Below are positions 1 through 6,843 of a stretch of 26,718 bases of DNA, in pieces. Source of the DNA: JAWXCB01 sp034440455 (lineage in GTDB: Bacteria; Bacteroidota; Bacteroidia; Chitinophagales; CAIOSU01); contig JAWXCB010000068.1 of assembly GCA_034440455.1 (NCBI GenBank), positions 1-26,718 of the forward strand. The letters run 5' to 3'. Position 1 is the first letter of the stretch; each line of letters opens with the position of its first letter. The notes under the pieces are model-generated. The model saw nothing but the letters and a program-made list of their open reading frames with translations. It was not told the origin of the DNA and ran no database searches. Made by a program: the position numbers and the translations under genes.

Positions 1-2
1 AC

Positions 3-317
3 CGTTATTGGAAAGATGTGCTGGATGATTTGAAAAATAACCCGCCTGAAATCAACAATTATGGGGAAGTGATTGAAGCAACAGGACCCATGTTGCTCAC
101 GCGTATTTACTTCGCAAATAATTATCCTGACGTTGTAGCGCCTGAGCGGATGATGTTTCATCCCGCTGCGCCAAAAACAAAAAAAGAAAGAGAGCGGTTG
201 GAGCAAAACGGCATCACTTACGGCATTCACCACGGCTGGGGAAGCTGGAAGGAGCGGCTCACATGGACGCATGTGAAGCGAAAAGTGAAGCAGTGGATGA
301 ATTCCGTTATTGCTTAA
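3..317 (+). CDS. OCH1-like (DXD-type) glycosyltransferase, C-terminal fragment
   Basis: The reading frame is open from base 3 (R-Y-W-K-D...) to TAA at 315-317, so this is the 3' end of a gene beginning outside the window; the GTG at 18 is not its start. The visible ~104 residues carry EATGPMLLTR, then a loop ending DVVAPERMMFHP, and near the end HHGWGSWKE. This 'TGP..LT ... H...GSW' arrangement is typical of the C-terminal half of OCH1/GT32-type glycosyltransferases (Gly_transf_sug family), which transfer a sugar from a nucleotide sugar to surface glycans. The N-terminal part with the DXD metal site is not in the window. It converges with the minus-strand B12 operon: its stop codon overlaps the stop of the DUF5522 gene by three bases. 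The family call is from motifs; donor and acceptor cannot be told. Confidence 0.75.
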   Translation, partial: RYWKDVLDDLKNNPPEINNYGEVIEATGPMLLTRIYFANNYPDVVAPERMMFHPAAPKTKKERERLEQNGITYGIHHGWGSWKERLTWTHVKRKVKQWMNSVIA

Positions 318-508
318 ATGCTGTTTTGTTTTTTAAACCCGTAAGGGCAATGCCTGCAATTGTTCTTGCAGCAAGAACCGCGTTTCAAATGATACTGAGC
401 CGTGAAAACACAAAGACCATTTTCGATATAGTAATCAATGTCCTGTTGTAATTCCGTTTTCGGAATGTCTTTGACTTTATTTTCAGTATGTTTTTTTTCG
501 GAGTTCAT
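314..508 (-). CDS. DUF5522 small four-cysteine protein
   Basis: A 64-residue protein. ATG at 508-506 overlaps the upstream gene's TGA by one base (TGATG), implying translational coupling; the TTG at 511 is in frame but less likely. The N-terminal ~35 residues are charged and helical (EKKHTENKVKDIPKTELQQD). The C-terminal half holds YHLKRGSCCKNNCRHCPYGF, with four cysteines and a histidine spaced C-C-x(3)-C-x-H-C-P-Y-G. This pattern is the hallmark of DUF5522, a short family widespread in Bacteroidota and of unknown function; the spacing suggests metal or Fe-S binding, which is inference. No signal peptide is seen, so it is probably cytoplasmic. It is the last gene of the B12 uptake operon, whose other products are on the cell surface, so a cytoplasmic partner is unexpected. 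It could be a passenger gene. Confidence 0.8.
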   Translation of the reverse strand: MNSEKKHTENKVKDIPKTELQQDIDYYIENGLCVFTAQYHLKRGSCCKNNCRHCPYGFKKQNSI

Positions 509-1584
509 CAATCAAACCAAAACTCCCCGGGAATAATCCCAGCGTAGAATGAATTGAGCATTGTGCCGTCAGGACTATAGCTATACACCACACCGCGCTG
601 CACAAAATCAATCGCATCGGAAACATAAACTGTGCTGGTTTCAGGGTCAATGCCGATGCCGTAAAAGTTGTGGTTGCCCTGCGGGATAAATGCTGTTGCA
701 GGTAAAAGATTATCTGAAATAGCCATGCGGAAAACGCTTTCGTTTAGAAAGTAAAGCGTGTCTTGTGTTGCATTCATGCGCAGCCGCCACGGACTATCTG
801 TAAGATTGGGAAAAGGAAAGGATTGTTCCACTTGCAGCGTAGCAGGATTGATGCGATGCAATCCGCCAAAGAAATTTTTCTGCTCATCCCCACTGCATAG
901 CGTCCAAAGTTTTCCGTTTTTATCTTCTGCAATGGAAACGGAAGCATAGCTCACGAGAATGCTGTCTTCCAATTGGTCGGTTGTTGCGTTGATAGTATAA
1001 ACTTTATCGCTGCGCAGATTAGTAACGAATACTTTCCCGTTTGAAAGCAATAGTTCTTCCGTCCATCCTTCAAGCGGAATTAAACCTGTCACAGAATTAT
1101 TGTTCAGGTCGAGAATAGAAACTCCATCAGCGCTTTCAAAATCGGTTACGTAAGCCTTGTTATCATTAATAGGTAAGAAGTAGCGTGGTGAACCAAGCCC
1201 GGTAATGATTGCCGATGAAACAAAAGTAACAGGGTCAACCACTTCGATTTTCTGCGAATTGTTTACCACCAGATACGCTTTGCCGTTGAAGATATACATG
1301 GACTGTAGAATATCTCCAAGCGGACGGTTATTGGCTGGTGCAAATAAATCTTCAGTGGCAACTGCATTAATTTTGTCGTAGTAACTCACCTTTGCATTGC
1401 CAAATTGATACGGACCTTCATTGGTGATATAAACGCCATTGCCAATGTTTGCGGGTGGATTGTTCTCCGGTTCTTTTTCGCAGGAGGAAAAAAAGATTGT
1501 AATTGAAAGCAGAAAGTACAATCGAAAAACAATTCCACCTTCCAACTGGCGGATGGAATTACTGAACAAATTTTTCTTTGTCAT
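508..1584 (-). CDS. BtuG-like surface lipoprotein, YncE/DUF5074 beta-propeller
   Basis: 358 residues. A hydrophobic stretch (FRLYFLLSITIFFSSC) ends in a lipobox with the acceptor cysteine at about residue 35, so this is a lipoprotein; the N-region is long, and a later start is possible but no ATG offers one. The rest is YncE-like repeated beta-propeller sequence: short strands ending in DP/DL/NP turns (VEVVDPVTF, VSILDLNNN, VYTINATTD, LHRINPATL, GIGIDPETS). It closes with DAIDFVQRGVVYSYSPDG and AGIIPGEF, which is the conserved end of DUF5074 proteins. In Bacteroides, the propeller lipoprotein BtuG binds vitamin B12 very tightly at the surface and sits on BtuB. A BtuG role here is inferred from fold, lipidation and its place downstream of btuB under a cobalamin riboswitch. 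ATG overlaps the upstream TGA by one base. Confidence 0.8.
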   Translation of the reverse strand: MTKKNLFSNSIRQLEGGIVFRLYFLLSITIFFSSCEKEPENNPPANIGNGVYITNEGPYQFGNAKVSYYDKINAVATEDLFAPANNRPLGDILQSMYIFNGKAYLVVNNSQKIEVVDPVTFVSSAIITGLGSPRYFLPINDNKAYVTDFESADGVSILDLNNNSVTGLIPLEGWTEELLLSNGKVFVTNLRSDKVYTINATTDQLEDSILVSYASVSIAEDKNGKLWTLCSGDEQKNFFGGLHRINPATLQVEQSFPFPNLTDSPWRLRMNATQDTLYFLNESVFRMAISDNLLPATAFIPQGNHNFYGIGIDPETSTVYVSDAIDFVQRGVVYSYSPDGTMLNSFYAGIIPGEFWFD

Positions 1585-2582
1585 CAGATAACAATCATTT
1601 TTTCTATCCCAATAATATCTTCCGACTCAACCTTCATGAAATATATTCCTGAAGGCAAATTCATCTCCGGCAATTGTATTTCGTTTAATCCCAAATTGGA
1701 ATTTGTATTTCCAAACTGAAATACCTCTCTGCCTGTATAATCCAATACCGCAATTTTCACTGAGGAAGCTGTGGAGGAGTGGAATCGCACAACACTATTG
1801 CTTTGAATTGGATTTGGAAAAACTTCAAGTTGAATTTTTGCAATCAATTCACGTACGCCTGTTTCAAGCTGATGAATCACACCCACCGCATCCAAATCAA
1901 ACCCACTTGATGCAAAAGTGGTAGGCCAGAGGTCGTTCACTTTATTTCCGTGTTGGTCATAAGTGGTGTATTGATTTTGAATGCATCCCACCACGTCAAT
2001 GATTTTAATATGCGTGATGTGATTTACATCCAAGCCAATTTCACTCGCCAATTCATCCAACTCGAAAGGCGTTCCATAGCTTGCACGGTATTTTCCTGCA
2101 AGGTTGTTGATTTTAGTCGCGTCAATACTTCCAAACGAACCAACCTGAACAGTATCTTGTGTGAGGGAAGTGGCAGGAAACCTGAAAAAATGAATTCCAT
2201 CAGAACTCACCTCCACAAAAGCCAGTTCTATAAAATCATCTGTGATTCCATTTTCGAACACTGCGAAGTCCCAGCCCGCCTGACTGATAATCGGCTGCGC
2301 GAATGTGAGCATTGCGTAACCGCCATCACCAAAACTCACCACTCCGTTTTGTCCGGCTTGTCCAAGCGCAGAAGAACTATCACCTATTTCGGCATATCCC
2401 GAATCAGGAACGGAAATGTTTCGTAGCCCGCGCACTACATTGCAACCCGTTGCCCATGCAACAAAAGCGGAACTGTCTTTATGAATTGCAGTAGAACCGA
2501 CTTGTCCGGCTGGCGGGGCAAACTGTGCTGATGCAGAAATGATTACTCTGGTTAAAATAGTAGTCAAGAATAAAGACCTCAT
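1584..2582 (-). CDS. T9SS-sorted surface protein of the B12 operon, function unknown
   Basis: 332 residues. It starts with a signal peptide (MRSLFLTTILTRVIISASAQ) and ends with a T9SS sorting domain of ~75 residues (VFPNPIQSNSVVRF, then VLDYTGREV, then LPSGIYFMKV). The ~235-residue central domain is rich in strands and has the recognisable runs AWATGCNVVRG, SFGDGGYAMLTF, WDFAVFENG, LAFVEVSSDG and SSGFDLDAVGVIH. Similar proteins commonly occur next to BtuB/BtuG/DUF4465 genes in Bacteroidota and are annotated only as 'cell surface protein'. The jelly-roll-like pattern (FxVFENG, VxVSSDG, D-A-V at the end) resembles carbohydrate- or ligand-binding beta-sandwich domains, but no ligand can be assigned. 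It lies 12 bases after the DUF4465 gene and its TGA overlaps the next ATG, so all three surface proteins are co-expressed. An accessory cobamide-binding role is inference. Confidence 0.8.
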   Translation of the reverse strand: MRSLFLTTILTRVIISASAQFAPPAGQVGSTAIHKDSSAFVAWATGCNVVRGLRNISVPDSGYAEIGDSSSALGQAGQNGVVSFGDGGYAMLTFAQPIISQAGWDFAVFENGITDDFIELAFVEVSSDGIHFFRFPATSLTQDTVQVGSFGSIDATKINNLAGKYRASYGTPFELDELASEIGLDVNHITHIKIIDVVGCIQNQYTTYDQHGNKVNDLWPTTFASSGFDLDAVGVIHQLETGVRELIAKIQLEVFPNPIQSNSVVRFHSSTASSVKIAVLDYTGREVFQFGNTNSNLGLNEIQLPEMNLPSGIYFMKVESEDIIGIEKMIVI

Positions 2583-2594
2583 ACCTATTCTGTT

Positions 2595-3617
2595 TTATTG
2601 TTTCAAAAAATTTCCTGTTGCTGAAAAATTCTTACTTGAAACAACTGTCCTGTACAATCCACTCTTCAAGTCAACGATGGAAATTTGTTGTTTGCCTGTT
2701 GTAAATGTTTCGTTGGCTACCAGTTTTCCTGTAACATCAAAAATCTGAATTGCAGTTTCTTCATTCACTAAATTTTCCAAGCTAATGGTAATGAAATCAG
2801 TTGACGGGTTAGGATAAATTGAAAATGTATTCTTCGGCAAGCTGCTTTCAAAAATTCCAACTGAAGCATCGGTAGTTGTAAAATTATCAACGCAGAAAAA
2901 TGCGGGTGTATTCATTCCGAATGAACCGACATCGCTTGAAGTTAACTTGAATTGCAAACTGTCCACGTTACCAAGAGAAGTAAGGTCAATCCATTCCCAT
3001 GTTTTCACAATGTAATCCTGCGCATTGTTTGAGTCGCGAAAGTCAGCAAGATGAAAATTCACGCTGTCGCCAGAAAGCGCACCGTTGTGCCAATTATAAA
3101 TCGTGAGCAAAAACCAATCTTCTCCGTTAGTTCCGTCAGAAATTCCATTTGCATCATTAGGGGAACCGAATTGCTTTGCAAAAGCATCTCCATCTTTCAT
3201 ACTTAAATAAGCATAAGTGCTGTTTGTAACATATAAGCCACTCACGGCTTTTCCTGCAGCATCTCCTGTAAGTCGCACAATCGCATCCTGCTTTCCAATA
3301 GCATAGTTGGCAGAACCATAAAATCCAATTCCCGTGCGGGCACTGTATTGATTTCCAAATCCGGCAGTGGCGCTATCGGTCATGTTGGTATATACAAAAC
3401 CACCACCCCAGAATCCTCCAAACGAAGTATCGTAAAAAGAATAAAACTCAGCATTGCCACTTGAAAAATAAGTGCCGAGTGGTTGTGAAGCTCCATCCGA
3501 AAACGTGTCAGGTGATAGCGTTAGGTTTTCAAAATAGGAAACAGTTTGTGCATTCATGCTGATAGCACATGTTGATGCCAACAGTATGCAGATAGTTTTG
3601 AGAAAATTGGTTTTCAT
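2595..3617 (-). CDS. DUF4465 surface protein, BtuH-like candidate cobamide binder
   Basis: 340 residues. Signal peptide MKTNFLKTICILLASTCAISMNAQ, shown in two parts: MKTNFLKTICILLAST and CAISMNAQ. The mature part follows the DUF4465 pattern closely: SFGGFWGGGFVYTNMTD, NQYSARTG, GLYVTNSTYAYLSMKDGD, DWFLLTIYNW, HLADFRDSNN, DYIVKTWEWIDLTSLG, then SSDVGSFGMNTPAFFCVDNF. Residues ~265-340 are a T9SS C-terminal domain (SIYPNPSTDFITISL, DVTGKLV, LKSGLYRTVV), so the protein is secreted and cell-attached by T9SS rather than lipidated. DUF4465 proteins occur in cobalamin-riboswitch loci; the Bacteroidetes B12-binding family BtuH is the likely relative, recalled here and not checked by search. It starts three bases after the btuB stop, which argues for a shared transcript and a role in B12 capture. 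Confidence 0.85.
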   Translation of the reverse strand: MKTNFLKTICILLASTCAISMNAQTVSYFENLTLSPDTFSDGASQPLGTYFSSGNAEFYSFYDTSFGGFWGGGFVYTNMTDSATAGFGNQYSARTGIGFYGSANYAIGKQDAIVRLTGDAAGKAVSGLYVTNSTYAYLSMKDGDAFAKQFGSPNDANGISDGTNGEDWFLLTIYNWHNGALSGDSVNFHLADFRDSNNAQDYIVKTWEWIDLTSLGNVDSLQFKLTSSDVGSFGMNTPAFFCVDNFTTTDASVGIFESSLPKNTFSIYPNPSTDFITISLENLVNEETAIQIFDVTGKLVANETFTTGKQQISIVDLKSGLYRTVVSSKNFSATGNFLKQ

Positions 3618-3620
3618 TGT

Positions 3621-5603
3621 TTATGGGTTTTTATTGTTTGAAAAAGGTTTGCTGAATTGAATGGTGATTCCCCCGCTGTAAGAGCGCAAAGGCATTGCTC
3701 GACTTTGAATTACCTGATATTGTTCGTTGAATAGATTTTCTATTTCTGCGAATGCCGACAACTCCCACGATTTGATTTGAAATTTTTTAGAGAAGAGGAT
3801 GTTTGCTAAATCATAAGTGGCAACCGATGCGGAATTGTCTGTAGTGATGTATCGGTCTCCGGTATAACTATGTCTATAAGTGAGCGCGAACCCTTTATAT
3901 TCAATGGAAAACTTTCCGAGCAACTTTACTTTCGGAACATAAATCAATTGCTTTCCTACGGAAGCATCATTGGATGTTTTTGATTTTTCATTGGTGGAAA
4001 GCACATAGTTGGCAAGAACAGAAAGCGTGAATTTTATTTTCTTGATTTCATAACTAAAGCCAGTACTTGTTTCTAACCCGCGACTCCACACTTTCATGAT
4101 GTTTTGTGGAGTCCAATAACCTTGTGAGGGTAGCCAGATAATCCAGTTGTTAATATTACGATTAAAGAAAGTCGGCTCAAATGTGAAAGAAAATTTTTCA
4201 TTTTTTGTTTGTGTAAAAATTCTGAGTCCAACATCTTCGTTGAATCCGTTTTCTGCAAGCAAATCGGGATTTGCACCGGGAATCCAATATAAATCGTTGA
4301 ACGTAGGAACGCGGTAAACACGCGCTATGCTTGCTTTCAGCCACAGCCATTTCAACACATTCAAATCAGAGCCGACAGAAAACGTAAAAGGCATGAATCT
4401 GTTTTCCAGCAATTCCTGTCTTGCTGATACGCACAAAGCATATTTTTTATTTACGGTGGTGAACTTGTAAGAAGTGAATAGCGCAATTTGATTTCTCTGC
4501 TTTTGCTCCGGATAGCCTTCATCTGCGCCTACTGACGATACAGAGGCTTGAATAAAAGTATTGTTGATGCCGATGTTCAGGAAATGAGTATTGCCGTAAG
4601 TGAATTTCGTTTCCGCTTCTGTTATTACGGATTGTGAATGGCTGTATGCGGAATAATCATAAGCAACATCAGAGTAAGTGATGTTTTCATCAAAGTAAGC
4701 AGCACGGATGAAGATGTGTTTTTTCTTTTCAGAGAACTGCCATTCTGATGTTACGCGATAGCTTTCATCTTTTTGATTCGATTGATTCGTTGCTTGCAAC
4801 ATCGTAGGCGGAATATTTCTGTCGGTATATTGATACCAGAAAAAAAGATTTAGCTTTTGTTTTTTATTGAGGATGAAAAAGTTATCTGATATCACACTGA
4901 ATTGCTTCAACTCATTATTGGGTTGCTTCACTTCAGGATTTTCAGGCAGGAAATAATTGTGAAAAGGAAAGTCATTCTTCGCGCTGTTGTGTGAAAACTT
5001 TAATCCTGAAATCCATTTCTTTTTACTGATTTCAAAAAATATTTTTTCGTTGAAAGTTTTAAAACTGCCCGCATTAAAACTTGCTGATACGGTAGTCCCT
5101 TTGTCAAAAACAGGAATGTTGTTTAAATGAATCGTTCCTCCAATGGCTCCACTTCCCCAAAGCGCGCTGGTTCCACCATGCTGAATTTTTACGGAGTTCG
5201 TTATCCCTGCAGGCACGAGCGAGAAGTCCAACAGCCCGTTCATGGGGCTGTTGATGTTGAATCCATTCCAGAGTGTAGCGGTTTGGTAAGCGCTGCCCCC
5301 ACGAAATGAACTGGTGGCAAGACTTCCTAATCCGTAGGTTTTAATGAATAGCCCGGTTTCGTCAATCAGTATATCAGTGAGGTTGTCGTGTTCGTATTCT
5401 TCTAAGGCAGCTTCGTCAAATGATTGAATTTTTGTTCCGGCAGAAAAATTTTCAAGACGAGAATCATTGATGATAACTTCTTGGATATTTAATGTTGTGT
5501 CGCGCTCTCTGTTTTGGGCAAAAGAAAAAAGCGGAATTGAGGAAGCACCCCAAAGGAGAGCTGTCGCTGAAATTATTCTCGGATAAGATTTGAACAGAAA
5601 CAT
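3621..5603 (-). CDS. btuB: TonB-dependent vitamin B12 receptor BtuB
   Basis: About 660 residues from ATG 5603, which gives a clean signal peptide (MFLFKSYPRIISATALLWGA then SSIPLFSFAQ). An in-frame ATG at 5642 would add 13 residues and is an alternative. After the signal comes a TonB-box-like NIQEVIIND and a plug domain (~35-145) with DNLTDILIDETGLFIKTYG, SSFRGGSAYQTATLWNG, and GTSALWGSGAIGGTIHL. The remainder alternates aromatic-rich strands and loops, as expected of a 22-strand barrel, and contains ASIARVYRVPTFNDLYWIPG. It ends in a standard terminal strand (SYSGGITIQFSKPF). Length fits the BtuB/vitamin-receptor group, shorter than SusC types; no carboxypeptidase-like N-terminal domain is present. 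The cobalamin riboswitch directly upstream and the BtuH-like and BtuG-like genes downstream make cobalamin the likely substrate, imported across the outer membrane with TonB energy. Confidence 0.9.
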   Translation of the reverse strand: MFLFKSYPRIISATALLWGASSIPLFSFAQNRERDTTLNIQEVIINDSRLENFSAGTKIQSFDEAALEEYEHDNLTDILIDETGLFIKTYGLGSLATSSFRGGSAYQTATLWNGFNINSPMNGLLDFSLVPAGITNSVKIQHGGTSALWGSGAIGGTIHLNNIPVFDKGTTVSASFNAGSFKTFNEKIFFEISKKKWISGLKFSHNSAKNDFPFHNYFLPENPEVKQPNNELKQFSVISDNFFILNKKQKLNLFFWYQYTDRNIPPTMLQATNQSNQKDESYRVTSEWQFSEKKKHIFIRAAYFDENITYSDVAYDYSAYSHSQSVITEAETKFTYGNTHFLNIGINNTFIQASVSSVGADEGYPEQKQRNQIALFTSYKFTTVNKKYALCVSARQELLENRFMPFTFSVGSDLNVLKWLWLKASIARVYRVPTFNDLYWIPGANPDLLAENGFNEDVGLRIFTQTKNEKFSFTFEPTFFNRNINNWIIWLPSQGYWTPQNIMKVWSRGLETSTGFSYEIKKIKFTLSVLANYVLSTNEKSKTSNDASVGKQLIYVPKVKLLGKFSIEYKGFALTYRHSYTGDRYITTDNSASVATYDLANILFSKKFQIKSWELSAFAEIENLFNEQYQVIQSRAMPLRSYSGGITIQFSKPFSNNKNP

Positions 5604-5754
5604 AATTGCAATACAGTCGTGCGCTGCATTTCGCTTGAACATTAATTAGCTTAATGTTCTTTACAACAAGCATGTTTCGGGATGGAAATAAAAGGAAAAA
5701 CGAAAAAGGAATCTCTTTTTCATTCAGGACTTTTGCTTCATAACCGCGAAAGCA

Positions 5755-5935
5755 TTCGTCTCAGATTTACAGGTAAAGTATCCTGGCTTGTAACATTACC
5801 GCCATCCTTCTCATCCTGATTTTGTCAGAACAATGGATTTAATTGGCGGCAACTTTATTCGTTACTTACAGTTGCGCGACAGCCCGTGATTTGCACACGG
5901 TTCCTTTTTATTTTGCTTGTTGCAAAACCCGTAAA
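5755..5935 (-). promoter_or_regulatory. Cobalamin riboswitch
   Basis: Read on the minus strand, the leader contains GGAACCGTGTGCAAATCACG, then GGGCTGTCGCGCAACTGTAA, then GAGAAGGATGGCGG, and finally the B12 box AAGCCAGGATACTTTACCTG (plus-strand ~5772-5791). These are the conserved blocks of the cobalamin (AdoCbl-type) riboswitch in the right order and spacing. The element ends about 150 bases before the btuB start. The expected effect is repression of the btuB operon when B12 is plentiful. A weak GAAAAAG-loop-CTTTTTC hairpin followed by T-rich sequence lies between it and btuB (plus ~5700-5740) and might be the expression platform. Outer boundaries are approximate. Confidence 0.92.
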
Positions 5936-5963
5936 AGGAGAAATGGTGTAAAGAACGATGTGC

Positions 5964-5992
5964 CAAAAGTAATGATTTCTATGTTGATTCAA
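5964..5992 (-). promoter_or_regulatory. Bacteroidota-type promoter for the btuB operon
   Basis: Minus strand: TTG (plus 5990-5992), an 18-base spacer, then TACTTTTG (plus 5964-5971), an exact match to the Bacteroidota -7 consensus TAnnTTTG at the right distance from a -33 TTG. Transcription would start near 5957, just upstream of the riboswitch. Confidence 0.5.
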
Positions 5993-6008
5993 AAAATGCA
6001 AACAAAAA

Positions 6009-6042
6009 AGCCCTTGAGAAATTTTTCTCAAGGGCTTTTTTA
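6009..6042 (-). terminator. Intrinsic terminator, symmetric
   Basis: An 11-bp perfect stem, GCCCTTGAGAA (6010-6020) with TTCTCAAGGGC (6025-6035), is flanked by A-runs on the left and T-runs on the right, so it can work in both directions. It lies 17 bases after the stop of the minus-strand lipoprotein gene and just upstream of the btuB promoter, so it insulates the B12 operon from mpl-side transcription. Confidence 0.9.
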
Positions 6043-6058
6043 TTTAGAGAAGCGAAAG

Positions 6059-6787
6059 TTACATCGGAGTTTCTTTCGCTTTCGTTGCAAACTGAATCAT
6101 CGGTTCGCCAATTACGCCAATCTTCTGCATTGCTGCCTTTACTTCAGCGCTCTCAGCGTGCATTTTCAAAGTTGCCATATTCGTAGCGGTGTATGCTAAA
6201 GCTACTTCAGTCGCATCATCAAGATTACGCGCAATAATCACGGTGGAAACTCCTCTTGCTTTCCGGAGTGAATCATTCGCAGCGTACACCTTGCTGAACA
6301 TATCGTAATCAGGCACTTTGGCAACGATGAACAAGCGATTGTCTGAACTGCCGCCCGCTGCATCATCCGAGAATTGAAATTCATAAAACTTCACTTCGGG
6401 CTGGTCGGTTACGCCAGCTTCTGACATCACCTTTTTCAGTTCTTCAGAAGCAGCATATTGTTTGGCTGCTTCTATGCTCGGAACAGATACTGTGACCGAA
6501 ACATAATTCGGGTCGGCAGCATCTTGGAAAACGCTCAGCACTTTCATTCCTGCCGCTTGGCGCATCTGCTCATCGCGGTCGAAGAAAGGTCTCCACACAG
6601 CATAGTCTTTCACGTGGTGGGAAACTACCATTGCAATTTTCTTTGTTTCAACAGGAGAAGTTTGCGTTGCGGTTGAATCAGCAACGGCAGTTACTTCGGT
6701 TGTTGTTTGTCCCGATTGGTTACAAGAAATAAATGCACCGGTGATAAAAACCAGCGATGCGATACCTAAAGTTTTCAGTTGATTCAT
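6059..6787 (-). CDS. Lipoprotein with two tandem ABM-like alpha/beta domains
   Basis: 242 residues from ATG 6787, chosen because it gives a proper lipoprotein signal (MNQLKTLGIASLVFITGAF then ISC, Cys22); the frame is open upstream to 6877 but that extension overlaps mpl. After a Thr/Ser-rich linker (~23-48) come two related ~85-residue units. Unit 1 begins KIAMVVSHHVKDYAVWRPFF and has SVPSIEAAKQYAASEELKKV. Unit 2 begins NRLFIVAKVPDYDMFSKVY and has NMATLKMHAESAEVKAAMQ. Each reads as strand, helix, strands, helix, strand, the dimeric ferredoxin-like alpha+beta barrel fold of antibiotic-biosynthesis-monooxygenase/Dabb-type proteins, so the pair may form an intramolecular dimer. No catalytic residue can be assigned; ligand and reaction are unknown. 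It ends next to a strong terminator. The domain call is from pattern reading. Confidence 0.7.
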   Translation of the reverse strand: MNQLKTLGIASLVFITGAFISCNQSGQTTTEVTAVADSTATQTSPVETKKIAMVVSHHVKDYAVWRPFFDRDEQMRQAAGMKVLSVFQDAADPNYVSVTVSVPSIEAAKQYAASEELKKVMSEAGVTDQPEVKFYEFQFSDDAAGGSSDNRLFIVAKVPDYDMFSKVYAANDSLRKARGVSTVIIARNLDDATEVALAYTATNMATLKMHAESAEVKAAMQKIGVIGEPMIQFATKAKETPM

Positions 6788-6810
6788 GATTTTAGTTTTG
6801 GTTTTGGCTG

Positions 6811-6840
6811 CGAATGTAAAAATGATTTTTAAAATAGCAA
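6811..6840 (-). promoter_or_regulatory. Possible promoter of the tandem-domain lipoprotein
   Basis: Minus strand: TTG (plus 6838-6840), a 19-base spacer, then TACATTCG (plus 6811-6818), one mismatch from TAnnTTTG. It lies in the 56-base gap after mpl, so the lipoprotein gene can be transcribed independently. A weak match of limited confidence. Confidence 0.3.
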
Positions 6841-6843
6841 TCA

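Noticed and set aside
1950..2426. Plus-strand open frame of 158 codons
   Set aside because: Lies opposite the T9SS surface protein gene, with a composition typical of an antisense shadow (many His/Cys/Arg) and no recognisable motif.
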